Shown piece after piece: positions 23,818 through 32,408 of a stretch of DNA of 64,000 nt. A program made the translations under genes and the position numbers. Where the stretch lies: assembly GCF_000473205.1 (NCBI RefSeq), contig NZ_KI421507.1:1628729-1692728 (forward strand), given 5' to 3'. The stretch's first letter is position 1. Each line of letters opens with the position of its first letter. The notes beneath the pieces were generated by a model. That model was given only the letters and a program-made list of their open reading frames with translations, had not been told where the DNA came from and made no database searches. Origin of the DNA: Pseudophaeobacter arcticus DSM 23566 (lineage in GTDB: Bacteria; Pseudomonadota; Alphaproteobacteria; Rhodobacterales; Rhodobacteraceae).

Positions 23818-24257
23818 TCAAATCTGTCCTGTGTGCGGTGGAGTTAAGCGATAAGGCCACCGACAAAATGGTACTCGAACAGGCGGCCAGAATGGCCGAC
23901 CTGGACGGGGCGCAATTGGATGTGGTGAATGTTCTGCCTGACTTTGGCGAAAGCTGGGTTTCGGGTTTTTTTGAAAGCCATCACCATGAAAAGGCAGTTG
24001 AGGAAACCACAACCAAGCTGAAAAGGATCTGCGCCGAGATCCTGGGGCAAGAGCGCAATGCCAAGATCCGCCATGTGGTGGCCACCGGGACGGCCTATCA
24101 GGAGATCCTGAAGGTGGCCGAGGCCGCCGGCAGCGACCTGATCGTGGTTGGGGCCCATAAGCCTGATCTAAAGGACTATTTGCTGGGGCCCAATGCGGCC
24201 CGGGTCATCCGGCATTCGGAGTGCTCGGTCTTTGTTGTTCGCGGTCCAAAGGCCTGA
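23814..24257 (+). CDS. Universal stress protein (UspA family) coupled to TRAP transporter
   Basis: This is a 147-residue single-domain Usp. Elements: MIKSVLCAVELSDKATD at the start, the beta-strand DLIVVGAHKP, and the end GPNAARVIRHSECSVFVVR. The ATP-type nucleotide loop G-2x-G-9x-G is not cleanly kept (GAHKPDLKDYLLGPNAARV), so binding may differ. In the ectoine transporter TeaABC the partner TeaD, a Usp, controls transport; a similar regulatory role is likely here because the gene overlaps the permease by four bases. A strong terminator follows. Confidence 0.85.
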   Translation: MIKSVLCAVELSDKATDKMVLEQAARMADLDGAQLDVVNVLPDFGESWVSGFFESHHHEKAVEETTTKLKRICAEILGQERNAKIRHVVATGTAYQEILKVAEAAGSDLIVVGAHKPDLKDYLLGPNAARVIRHSECSVFVVRGPKA

Positions 24258-24306
24258 AGATCAAAAGGCCTGAAGACCCAACCTGAAGACCCTCACCTGA
24301 AAACCA

Positions 24307-24336
24307 AAAAAGGGGCGCTGTGATGTGCCCCTTTTT
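24307..24336. terminator. Bidirectional rho-independent terminator
   Basis: AAAAAGGGGC pairs perfectly with GCCCCTTTTT around a ten-base loop. The A and T tracts make it work for both the TRAP operon from the left and the convergent AttH-type operon from the right. Confidence 0.85.
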
Positions 24337-24357
24337 GCTGGCCATTATTACAGAGCA

Positions 24358-25410
24358 CTAGTCATACCCGGTCATTTCCAAATAGCCGGTGCCGCTGTGG
24401 CTGCCAGATACAGTCACGGGACCCTCCCAATAGGCAAAGGCCACATCCATCCAGCTTTGGGGGTTAAGGGCTTCAACTATCAGGAAAACATTTCGCTCTG
24501 GCAGGTGAACCTCCCAGCGCACCGGGATCTGTCGTCCGGCAACCTCCACCTGCGCCAGGGGGACTGCCTGAAAGGAACCCGGTGCCAGCGGCGTGACCTT
24601 GCCGGAGGCGGAAATCCAGGTCCCTGATCGAAAGTCATCGGCTCCATCGGCGCCGCGCAACACAAACCCCATCAGCTTATCGCCACTGTCAAACCGCAGC
24701 GAAAACCAGTCCCAGCCATTTTGATCTTCTGACAGCGGCTGGCTGGACCATTCGCGATCCAGCCAGCCATCGCCGGTCACAGCAACAGGCCCGGAGGGCA
24801 GGGTGAGGGTGCCTTGGATTTGGTAATTTGGCTGCGAGTAATAATAGCTGGCCTGGCCTTCGGGGGATTTCACCGAATAGCCCTGCTCGCCCTGCAAAAC
24901 CAATGGCGCCATGGTTTCGGCCGAGAGGTCATATGAAAAACTGTCACCCGCGGCGTAGAGATCAAGCTGGGACAGGTCATTTGCACCCGCCATCTGCCAG
25001 TCGTCAATCCAGGCCTGAAAGGGCGCTGTGGTGACCCCGGCCTGGCCAATGCCGCCGCGGGCCAGGCGCTCGGTTGAGAAATGCGCAGTGGCGCTGGTCA
25101 GGCCGGCATGGCCCATCCAGATCTGCGGGCTTTGCCAACCTTCTGCCTCGCCCGGCGCAAGGGCGCTGCGAAACAGCGTCCATTGAATGCCGTAGCTCTG
25201 GCCGTTTTCATCCTTAAGGTTGGCAGTCAAATACCACCATTCAATACGAAAATCCGGATGAGCCCCGTGGTCCCTGGGGAACTGCAAGCGGTGGTCGGGA
25301 TGCGGAATGGCAAAGCCTTCAGCCGCACTCCCCAGACTGGCAAAGCCCTGGGACAATGCTGGGCTGGCGGCAAGCAGATTCAGACAGAGCAGCAGGCGGC
25401 TAACGTTCAC
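24358..25410 (-). CDS. AttH-type lipocalin-like periplasmic protein (CrtC-related)
   Basis: This 350-residue protein has a signal peptide (MNVSRLLLCLNLLAASPALS). The body has the paired lipocalin-like pattern of AttH/CrtC proteins: FPRDHGAHPDFRIEWWYLTA near residue 45, and later GDGWLDREWSSQPL and NGWDWFSLRFDSG. Known: carotenoid 1,2-hydratases share this fold, and AttH is the partner of the AttEFG ABC transporter named in Agrobacterium. It overlaps the permease gene by 11 bases in the same operon. I infer a binding or processing role for a hydrophobic molecule in the periplasm. Beware that automatic annotation may call it CrtC; no carotenoid genes are near. Confidence 0.8.
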   Translation of the reverse strand: MNVSRLLLCLNLLAASPALSQGFASLGSAAEGFAIPHPDHRLQFPRDHGAHPDFRIEWWYLTANLKDENGQSYGIQWTLFRSALAPGEAEGWQSPQIWMGHAGLTSATAHFSTERLARGGIGQAGVTTAPFQAWIDDWQMAGANDLSQLDLYAAGDSFSYDLSAETMAPLVLQGEQGYSVKSPEGQASYYYSQPNYQIQGTLTLPSGPVAVTGDGWLDREWSSQPLSEDQNGWDWFSLRFDSGDKLMGFVLRGADGADDFRSGTWISASGKVTPLAPGSFQAVPLAQVEVAGRQIPVRWEVHLPERNVFLIVEALNPQSWMDVAFAYWEGPVTVSGSHSGTGYLEMTGYD

Positions 25411-27826
25411 TGGAAAACACCTTCAACAGAGCACTGGGCTGGAGACGAAACAGGCGCCAGGCCGGCAGCAGTGCCGCCAGCAGAGCGGCCAAAAGCGACA
25501 GTGTGACAAGCCACAGCCAGTCCAGAGGAAACAGATAAACCGGCAGTCGCCAGCCAAAGGCCTCGGTGTTGATCACCACCAACAAGGCCCAGGATAGCAC
25601 CAATCCCAGCGGCAGGGCCAACAGGGCAGTCAGACCGGCCATCAACAGGCTGCGCAGGATGTCGATCTGCGCCAGCGTTCGGCGGCTGACCCCCATGGCC
25701 CAGACCGGGCCCAATTGCGGCAGGCGCTGGCTCCAGAGGGTTGCGAGACTGGTGAAAATCGCAAAACTTGCCACCCCCAATGTGAGCAGTTTCAGGCTGT
25801 CGGTCACCAGAAAGGTCTGATCAAAAACCCGTTTTGAGGCGGCTTTGATCTTGCCTTGTTCGACAAGACTTTCTCTATCCAAATCAAACCTGTCCTGGAT
25901 CTTTTTGATCAAAGCAGGAACATCACTGGCTTCAAGACGCAGGCCAAAACGCTGGTTGGGCGCCTGTGGCGCATTGCGCAGCAGTTGTGCCATCGAGACA
26001 ATGGCTTGCCCGTGGGGATTGCCATAGTCTGAGTAGATGCCCAAAACCGTGCTCGGCCAGCCCTGCGGCAGCGGTATTGTGTCGCCCAGGTTCAGCTTGC
26101 GGCGCCGTGCCAGTTGTTCGCTGACCAAAAGCCCCTTGCCCTGCGCCAGCAGATCCCAGACCTTGGGCTGGGCCTCCAGCATGGGCCAGTTGTCACGATA
26201 TGTGGGATCGTCCAGCACGCCGTAAATGGTGATCTGTCCGGCCTGATCGCGCAGGATTTGAGAGCGGATGGGTAAGACCCGCAGGTCTTGTTGCGCCAAC
26301 CATTGGTGCAGCGCGGCGCCTTGGGTATCATCGCGTGCAGTGACGTAGAGCTCTGAAGTCAGCCGTTGGTCCAACCAGTCAGAGAAGGTCAGCCTAAAGC
26401 TGGAAACCATTGTTCCAACGCCAATATTTGTCGCCAAAGCCAGCATAAGCGCCACCAGCGCCAGGGAAAGGCCGGGAAGCTGTGCCCGCGCATCCGCCCA
26501 GAGCCAATGCCCGAGCGGATGGCGCGTCAGCCTCTGGCCTGCCTGCAGAATATGCCAGAGGCAAAATGGCAGTGGCAGCGCCGTCCCCAGCAGCAGACAG
26601 CCCAGAAACACAAAACCACCGTTGAGACCGCCCCACAGCAGCAGGGACAGGGTGCCAATGCCCAGCAATCCTACCCCAGCCCGCGCCCAGCCGTTGAAAT
26701 TGCGCAGAACCTGTTGGCCTCTGGCCTGGGTGGAGGGCGCTTGCAGGATGGGAAGATGCCAAAGGGTGAAAAACGAATAACAACTGGCGATCCCCGCCCC
26801 AAGCAGGGTCATGGCCAGGCCGGACAGCACCCATTGGGGCCGCAGGGTCAGGCCGTTGTCAACCTCAACACCGTAGAGCCCCGAGAGGGTCACAGCCACA
26901 CCGGGCAACAGGGAGGCTGCAATAAAATACCCAATTATCAATCCGATAAAGGCCGATACACAGGCAATGATGGTGATCTCTATTGCCAAAATAAAGACCA
27001 GATTTTGGAACGGAAGCCCAAGGCAGCGCAGGGTACGAAACAGGCCGCGCCGCTGCTCCATCGCCAGACCAATGGTGCCCTGCACAATAAAAAGCCCAAC
27101 AACAAAGGATAAAAACCCAAAGGCCGTCAGGTTGAGGTGAAAGCTCTCGGTGAGGGTTCCCGGTGCAATGCGGCTGGCGCCTGCGGCTTCAAATTGAATA
27201 TGTTCTGGCAGCGCTTGTAGTGCACTTGGGGATGGTGGGGCTGGCGACTGATAGATGAGCCGTGTCAGCCTGTCAGGCGCATCAAGCAAGCGGCTGACGA
27301 CCGAAATATCGCCAATGACTTGACCGGGCGGCAGCTCTGCTGAGAGGTGGAGCGTTATCTTTGGAAACTCTGCAGCAACCAGTTTGGCCGTTTGGGGATG
27401 CAGCCACAAACCACCAGGCGGGCGTAGCATCGCGATCAGCAGCGTCCCGTTCTGCGCTGTCGTTTCAGATGACGTGAGGCCAGGAATCTGTGGCGGAGAC
27501 AGGAGATCAATACCAGTCATTTCAATGGCTTGATCTGCAACCTTGATGCGACCCTCCAGGATTGGAGCCAGTTTCCAGCCGCTGCGCCTAAGCCTGACAT
27601 ACTCAGACAGGGTCAAGCTGTTGTTGGAGGCGGGCACCAGGCTTGGCCGATCAATCTGGCGTGCATAGTTTTCTGCCCTGGCGTAGCTGGCTTTTGCCTG
27701 GTTGTTGATCGCCTGGACGGCCATCCACAGGGCTGTTGCCAGCGCCAGGCCGACAATCAGGGCTGCCAGCTGAAATCTGTGCTGACGCCAATGGGACAGC
27801 AGCGCAAAAAGGGCAGGCCCTGTCAC
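25400..27826 (-). CDS. ABC transporter permease of FtsX/MacB type (AttFG-like fusion)
   Basis: This 808-residue membrane protein has one N-terminal helix, a large extracytoplasmic domain (about 50-235), three helices with FtsX-type sequence (about 240-390), further helices and a second extracytoplasmic region (about 470-660). Three final FtsX helices close it (about 680-795). It thus equals two MacB-like permease halves in one chain, as in long FtsX-family permeases that do not transport across the membrane in the usual way but push lipids or lipoproteins. It overlaps the ATPase gene by four bases and AttH by 11. Together the three genes form an AttEFGH-like unit. Substrate not known. Confidence 0.85.
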   Translation of the reverse strand: MTGPALFALLSHWRQHRFQLAALIVGLALATALWMAVQAINNQAKASYARAENYARQIDRPSLVPASNNSLTLSEYVRLRRSGWKLAPILEGRIKVADQAIEMTGIDLLSPPQIPGLTSSETTAQNGTLLIAMLRPPGGLWLHPQTAKLVAAEFPKITLHLSAELPPGQVIGDISVVSRLLDAPDRLTRLIYQSPAPPSPSALQALPEHIQFEAAGASRIAPGTLTESFHLNLTAFGFLSFVVGLFIVQGTIGLAMEQRRGLFRTLRCLGLPFQNLVFILAIEITIIACVSAFIGLIIGYFIAASLLPGVAVTLSGLYGVEVDNGLTLRPQWVLSGLAMTLLGAGIASCYSFFTLWHLPILQAPSTQARGQQVLRNFNGWARAGVGLLGIGTLSLLLWGGLNGGFVFLGCLLLGTALPLPFCLWHILQAGQRLTRHPLGHWLWADARAQLPGLSLALVALMLALATNIGVGTMVSSFRLTFSDWLDQRLTSELYVTARDDTQGAALHQWLAQQDLRVLPIRSQILRDQAGQITIYGVLDDPTYRDNWPMLEAQPKVWDLLAQGKGLLVSEQLARRRKLNLGDTIPLPQGWPSTVLGIYSDYGNPHGQAIVSMAQLLRNAPQAPNQRFGLRLEASDVPALIKKIQDRFDLDRESLVEQGKIKAASKRVFDQTFLVTDSLKLLTLGVASFAIFTSLATLWSQRLPQLGPVWAMGVSRRTLAQIDILRSLLMAGLTALLALPLGLVLSWALLVVINTEAFGWRLPVYLFPLDWLWLVTLSLLAALLAALLPAWRLFRLQPSALLKVFSSER

Positions 27827-28479
27827 GTCAGCCCCCCGTTGCTGAGATGCAGCCGCCGATCCAGGGCGGCAGCAATTGTCTGGGAGTGCGTGACGAGAAA
27901 CAGCGCGGTTTGGCTTTCGGCGACCAGATCCAGCATCAGCGCCAGCACCGCCTCGCCGCTTTCCTCATCCAGGCTGCCGGTTGGTTCATCCGCCAGCAAC
28001 AGCTTGGGCCGCATGGCAAGCGCGCGGGCAATGGCCACCCGTTGCTGCTGCCCCCCCGACAGCTGTTCTGGGTAGCGGGACAACAAAGCGGTCAAGCCCA
28101 GCCGCTGCGCCAAAAGAGCCTCCCAATCCGGATCATGGGCTTTGGCCAGCTTGGCATGCAGCGCGATATTTGCCGCGACATCAAGTGAGGGAATGATATT
28201 AAATTGCTGAAAAACAATGGAAACCTTGCTTCGGCGCAGCGCCGCCCGCCCGCTATCATCCAGGGTGCGCAGGGCAACGCCATCCACATGGATTTCGCCA
28301 CTGTCAAACCCGTCCAAAGCCCCAACAAGGTGCAAAAGCGTGCTTTTGCCAGATCCGCTTTCACCCGTTAGCGCCAGGGAGGTTCCGGCCTGCAATTGCA
28401 AACTGACCCGATCCAGTATCGGCTTCTCCAGGTCGCTTTGGGGGATTGTTTTGGTGACATCTGTTACGGTTAAAACCAT
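27823..28479 (-). CDS. ABC transporter ATP-binding protein (AttE/LolD-like)
   Basis: This is a 218-residue ATPase from the ATG at 28479; in-frame sequence upstream is not like the family. Motifs: Walker A GESGSGKST, Q-loop VFQQFN, signature LSGGQQQRVAIARAL, Walker B LLLADEPTGSLD, and H-loop THSQ. The order and length match the MacB/LolD/FtsE group that works with FtsX-type permeases. First gene of a three-gene operon, divergent from the BrkB-like gene. The space between the two starts (about 170 bases) must hold both promoters. Confidence 0.9.
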   Translation of the reverse strand: MVLTVTDVTKTIPQSDLEKPILDRVSLQLQAGTSLALTGESGSGKSTLLHLVGALDGFDSGEIHVDGVALRTLDDSGRAALRRSKVSIVFQQFNIIPSLDVAANIALHAKLAKAHDPDWEALLAQRLGLTALLSRYPEQLSGGQQQRVAIARALAMRPKLLLADEPTGSLDEESGEAVLALMLDLVAESQTALFLVTHSQTIAAALDRRLHLSNGGLT

Positions 28480-28648
28480 GTTTTGATCTGTTTCCCGGGA
28501 AATGGCCGTCAGCAGGGCAAATGGCAGGTTGATCGCTGTTTGGCAGTGAATACCCCTGGGCGGGAACTGTCCAGCAACTCGCTGTCTTGTTGGCGCGCTT
28601 TGTTTTAGTTTAGGGATGTTTGAGATATGGATATGGAAGCCTTGCGAT

Positions 28649-29506
28649 ATGAAAATTGGCGTTTTTTCAAATATTTGGGCAAGATCGCTCTGGCTTGCGA
28701 TAAACCGGTTCAACAGCAAGAACGGCTGGGTGATGAGCAGCCATATTGCCATGTCGATGATGCTGGCACTCTTTCCCTTTGTTTTGTTCACTGTGGCCTT
28801 GGCCGGCACCGTGGCCAGCGTTTTTTCCCAGAGCGTCGAACTGGAGCGTCTGGTGGATCTGGTCTTTGGGGCCTGGCCTGAGCCTGTCTCAACCCCGATC
28901 CTGGCTGAGCTTGACGCGGTGCTGGCAAGTTCCAACACCGGATTGATCACGGTGGGGGGGATTTTTGCCCTCTATTTTGCCTCCAACGGCGTCAATGCCG
29001 TACGGCTGGCCATGGTGCAGGCCTATCACGACGAGGATCACCGTCCCTATTGGCTGTCCCGGCTGCTGTGTCTTGGCCTTGTGGTTCTGGGCGGCGTCGG
29101 CATCCTTATTGCGGCCCTGTTTGAGGTGGTCTTGCCGCTCTATCTACATTACCTGGCTGAATTTTTCCCGGATGTGGATCTGTCCGGCTATTTGACACCA
29201 GGCCTGCATGCTTTGGTGGTGGCTCTGTTGCCCTTTGGTGCTGTGTTTTGCTGTCATCTTTTGCTGCCAGGGAAAATACATCGCCTGTCCCATATCCTGC
29301 CCGGCACGGTTCTCACGGTGGCGCTCTGGTGGGGCGCCGGGATTGGCTTTGCCTTCTATGTTGGATCAATTGCACAATATTCTGCCACCTACGCCGGGTT
29401 GGCCGGGGCCATGGCTGCGATGATTTTCCTCTATGTGAACGCGGCAATTTTGATCCTGGGTGCGGAATTCAACAGCGCCCTTATTGATCTGCGATCCAAA
29501 AGGTAA
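28649..29506 (+). CDS. YihY/BrkB family inner-membrane protein
   Basis: This 285-residue membrane protein is counted from the ATG at 28649, with GGAAG about ten bases before; an earlier ATG at 28616 lacks spacing. It has about six hydrophobic segments and the family pattern NGWVMSSHIAMSMMLALFPF near the start and GGIFALYFASNGVNAVRLAM in the middle. It ends in AAMIFLYVNAAILILGAEFN. The family (once mislabelled ribonuclease BN) is widespread, probably a transporter or envelope protein; its role is not known. Stands alone after the divergent Att operon. Confidence 0.85.
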   Translation: MKIGVFSNIWARSLWLAINRFNSKNGWVMSSHIAMSMMLALFPFVLFTVALAGTVASVFSQSVELERLVDLVFGAWPEPVSTPILAELDAVLASSNTGLITVGGIFALYFASNGVNAVRLAMVQAYHDEDHRPYWLSRLLCLGLVVLGGVGILIAALFEVVLPLYLHYLAEFFPDVDLSGYLTPGLHALVVALLPFGAVFCCHLLLPGKIHRLSHILPGTVLTVALWWGAGIGFAFYVGSIAQYSATYAGLAGAMAAMIFLYVNAAILILGAEFNSALIDLRSKR

Positions 29507-29673
29507 GGGGTTAGCGGCACACAAGGCAGCCCAGTCACATCACGGGCTGTGCAAAAATATCACATGTTTCCGGATTGGAAACAATGGGGCAGCCTTGCCA
29601 CATTTTGGCCCCGCTCGGATCCTACCCAGATCCTACCGTAACACCCCAGGAACACAGAGGTAGGAAGCGCAAG

Positions 29674-29853
29674 ATGACAAGGTTTGGCAAAGAGCTGTTG
29701 GTCCCACAACTGGTAAAACAGGTTTTGCAAAAGTCAGGGCTTGCCAGCCAGATGTCGCAGAAGCTGCGCGTTTCTTTGCAAAGCGAAGGCGAGGGCGAAG
29801 AGGCCCTCAAACTGCGCGATCTGGCACACCAGTCGCTGATGGGCCAGCACTAA
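29674..29853 (+). CDS. Small hypothetical protein
   Basis: A 59-residue protein beginning MTRFGKELLVPQLVKQVLQK, with GGAAG upstream of ATG 29674. It is basic, helical, with no motif except the amphipathic helix. Its stop is 12 bases from the convergent rlmE stop, and a short AAGGGC/GCCCTT hairpin sits between them. Coding is likely from codon style and ribosome site, function unknown. Confidence 0.5.
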   Translation: MTRFGKELLVPQLVKQVLQKSGLASQMSQKLRVSLQSEGEGEEALKLRDLAHQSLMGQH

Positions 29854-29865
29854 GGGCCCAAAGGC

Positions 29866-30597
29866 TTAGCCCTTGTATCCCATCGCCACGACAAATTTTT
29901 CCGAACTGTCTGACCGCGACGATGGCGGTTTGACATTGGCAACCTTGGTGAATTTGTTCTTCAGCAGTTTTTGCAGCTCACCCTCGGCACCGCCGGCCAG
30001 AACCTTGGCGACAAAGGTGCCGCCTTCTTCCAGAACATCAAAGGCAAAATAGGCTGCGGCCTCGCACAGCGCGATAATCTTGAGGTGGTCAGTCTGTTTG
30101 TGGCCTGAACTGGAAGCCGCCATATCGGACATGACCACATCGGCAGAGCCGCCCAGCCATTCTTTGACCTGATCATCGGCGCCTTCATCCATAAAATCGA
30201 GCTGGTGGAATTCAGCCCCCGCCATGGGTTCCATCTCCTGCAGGTCAACGCCAATGATACGGCCCTGGGCCTTGCCGCGTTTTTCGCCCATCACATTGAT
30301 ACGCTTGACGGCCACCTGCGCCCAGCCACCGGGGGCGCAGCCCAGGTCGACAACGCGGGCACCGGGCACCAGAAAGCGATATTTGTCGTCAACTTCCATG
30401 ATCTTATAGGCGGCGCGCCCACGATAGCCTTCGGCCTGAGCGCGTTTGACATAGGGATCGTTCAGCTGGCGTTGCAGCCATCGGGTCGAGCTCAGCCGAC
30501 GTCCGCGGGCGGATTTCACCTTGACCTTAAGATCCCGCTGACCACGGCCAGAGGTATTCTTGCCTGTGGGGGTTTTTCCGTTCGGCGTTTTTGCCAT
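29866..30597 (-). CDS. rlmE: 23S rRNA (uridine-2552-2'-O)-methyltransferase
   Basis: This 243-residue enzyme of the RrmJ/FtsJ family methylates U2552 in the A loop of the large subunit. SAM motif [19 protein letters not shown] is near residues 84-102. The catalytic K-D-K-E set is seen as [26 protein letters not shown] and SSEKFVVA. The N terminus carries about 30 extra Lys/Arg/Gly residues, longer than in E. coli and probably RNA-binding. Two consecutive ATGs and a GTG further up make the exact start uncertain by a few codons. It lies downstream of the Ppx/GppA gene in the same direction, a pairing often seen in alphaproteobacteria. Confidence 0.9.
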   Translation of the reverse strand: MAKTPNGKTPTGKNTSGRGQRDLKVKVKSARGRRLSSTRWLQRQLNDPYVKRAQAEGYRGRAAYKIMEVDDKYRFLVPGARVVDLGCAPGGWAQVAVKRINVMGEKRGKAQGRIIGVDLQEMEPMAGAEFHQLDFMDEGADDQVKEWLGGSADVVMSDMAASSSGHKQTDHLKIIALCEAAAYFAFDVLEEGGTFVAKVLAGGAEGELQKLLKNKFTKVANVKPPSSRSDSSEKFVVAMGYKG

Positions 30598-30662
30598 CAT
30601 CTTCACCGTTTTGCCGCAGCCTCCAAACCGGAGGGCAGGGCGTCAATTACATTTTTCGCGCC

Positions 30663-31775
30663 TCAGAAGGGCCCGTCTTCCAAAACACCATCCGCGCTCA
30701 TCTGCGCATAGAGCAGGCCTTCGCGCAGACCACGATCCGCCACCGACAGCCGATCCGTTGGCCAACACCTGAGCAGCGCCTGCAAAATGGCCGACCCGGA
30801 CATGATCAGGGCCTGACGGTCTTCGCCAATTCGGGGGTCGCGACGACGCCCCTGAGGCCCAAGATCCAGATAGCCACGGATCACCTTGTCGATCTGGTCG
30901 CTGGTCATCCGCAACCCGTCTACCTTGGTGCGATCGTAGCGCTTTAACCCAAGATGGGAGGCAGCAACAGTGGTCACCGTACCCGAGGTGCCAACAATCT
31001 GAAAGCCATCGCGGGCCTGCTCATCCTTATAGGGGGCAAAATCCGCTAGATGTTCTTCAAAATACCAGCTCATCAGGGCAAAGCGGGCTGAATCATCTTC
31101 GACGTCGTTGAACTGATCCCGCAGGGTGGCCACGCCAAGCGGCACAGAAATCCAATCCACAACCTTGGCCGAGGGAAAGGGGCTGTAGGCAGGATGAAAG
31201 CCGGCATGCAGCCGCATGATCGCTGCCGGGCGATCACGCTTTGGCACCGACGAAAGATCAATCCAGACCAGCTCGGTCGAGCCGCCGCCAATATCCACCA
31301 CCAACAGCTGCTCGGTTTTGGTCGAGACCAAAGGCGCGCAGGAAATGACCGCCAGGCGGGCCTCTTCTTCGGGTTGGATGATTTCCAGCAGCAGCCCGGT
31401 TTCCCGCTTTACCTGCCTGATGAACTCACGCGCGTTTTTTGCCCGTCGACAGGCTTCGGTGGTGACCAGCCGCATGCGCTTGACGCGGTTGCGTTTGAGT
31501 TTTTGCTGGCAAATCCGCAAGGCCTGAATGGTACGGGACATGGACGAACGGGACAGGCGTCCGGTCCGCTCAAGCCCGGTGCCCAATTGCACAGACTTGG
31601 AAAAGCTATCCACCACATGAAAGCCGCTGCCCTTTGGCTGGGCAATCAGCATGCGGCAACTGTTTGTGCCAAGATCCAGAGCCGCATAAAGCGCATCAGA
31701 ATCCGGACGGGCTGGTACAGGGGTTTCAACCACCTTGGGAAACGCGCCCGCACCTTTGGAACGCCTGGGCGTCAT
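30663..31775 (-). CDS. Ppx/GppA family exopolyphosphatase/phosphatase
   Basis: This 370-residue protein has the ASKHA ATPase fold. Phosphate-binding loops are ALDLGTNSCRMLIA (residues 31-44) and LLVVDIGGGSTELVW, with the third glycine loop in IVGTSGTVTTVAA. It is shorter than the 500-residue E. coli Ppx, lacking the C-terminal HD-like domain, as is usual in alphaproteobacteria. The substrate may be polyphosphate or pppGpp. Upstream of rlmE on the same strand with 65 bases between them. Confidence 0.87.
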   Translation of the reverse strand: MTPRRSKGAGAFPKVVETPVPARPDSDALYAALDLGTNSCRMLIAQPKGSGFHVVDSFSKSVQLGTGLERTGRLSRSSMSRTIQALRICQQKLKRNRVKRMRLVTTEACRRAKNAREFIRQVKRETGLLLEIIQPEEEARLAVISCAPLVSTKTEQLLVVDIGGGSTELVWIDLSSVPKRDRPAAIMRLHAGFHPAYSPFPSAKVVDWISVPLGVATLRDQFNDVEDDSARFALMSWYFEEHLADFAPYKDEQARDGFQIVGTSGTVTTVAASHLGLKRYDRTKVDGLRMTSDQIDKVIRGYLDLGPQGRRRDPRIGEDRQALIMSGSAILQALLRCWPTDRLSVADRGLREGLLYAQMSADGVLEDGPF

Positions 31776-32085
31776 GATTCACGCCCTCCGATTATCGTGT
31801 TGCCCCTAGACTATGGAGCCAGGCCCTGCTGCGCAAGGGGATCTGGCGTCTATAACACTGTGCGCCCGAGGCGGAGTCCGGGGGGTCGCTGCAGAGATTG
31901 CGACAAACTCATATGTTTGATGAGTATTTTGACACTCCCCAGCTGTGGCCAGGACCGGGGCAGCTTTGTATTCAAGAGAAAGGAAAAACGTCGCTCAAAA
32001 CCCAAGTGGTGTCGAAATCCGGCGTACTCGGTGAAACGGGACGCACTAGAAACAAAAATTAACAGACGTCTCAGGAGAACAGGCT
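31776..32085. other. Divergent intergenic region
   Basis: No gene or known riboswitch is recognised. It must hold the promoters of the Ppx/GppA gene and of the one-carbon operon. An AGGAG ribosome site precedes the latter. Confidence 0.4.
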
Positions 32086-32382
32086 ATGGTGGATGTTACG
32101 ATCGTATACTGGCGCGATATCCCCGCGCAGGTCATTGTGGGCAAGGGGCGCCGCGGTTCAAAACGCCAATTGGAAGAACGTTTTGAACAGGCGATCGACC
32201 GGGCCGCAATGAAGGTCAACGCCAAAGACAGCGATGCCTACCTGGCAGAATGGCGCAAAGCAGCGCCCTATGCCCTGGAAGGTGAAGCTGGCGAAGTCGC
32301 CGAAGCTGAGGCCAAACGTTTGGAAGCGGAATACGATCAGGATCGTCTTAAGACCCTGATTGCAAATGACGGATGGGCGTGA
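32086..32382 (+). CDS. Virulence-factor-domain (DUF) protein of the one-carbon operon
   Basis: This 98-residue protein begins MVDVTIVYWRDIPAQVIVGK and matches the small 'virulence factor' family as I recall it in roseobacters. It is followed by 26 bases and then a methylene-THF reductase gene and a methyltransferase gene. The conserved trio suggests a shared role in folate-bound methyl transfer rather than virulence. Known from fitness studies in Phaeobacter: split methionine synthase depends on accessory small proteins; whether this one is among them is uncertain. The fold has alpha-beta start and a long acidic helix (EAGEVAEAEAKRLEAEYDQD). Confidence 0.7.
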   Translation: MVDVTIVYWRDIPAQVIVGKGRRGSKRQLEERFEQAIDRAAMKVNAKDSDAYLAEWRKAAPYALEGEAGEVAEAEAKRLEAEYDQDRLKTLIANDGWA

Positions 32383-32408
32383 GCCTGACACCACTATGGG
32401 AGGCCGTG

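Noticed and set aside
24358..25410. Carotenoid 1,2-hydratase (CrtC)
   Set aside because: Shares the fold but sits in an ABC operon as AttH; no carotenoid genes nearby and signal peptide present.
31776..32085. SAM or cobalamin riboswitch before the one-carbon operon
   Set aside because: I could not find conserved SAM-II, SAH or B12-box sequence in the leader.
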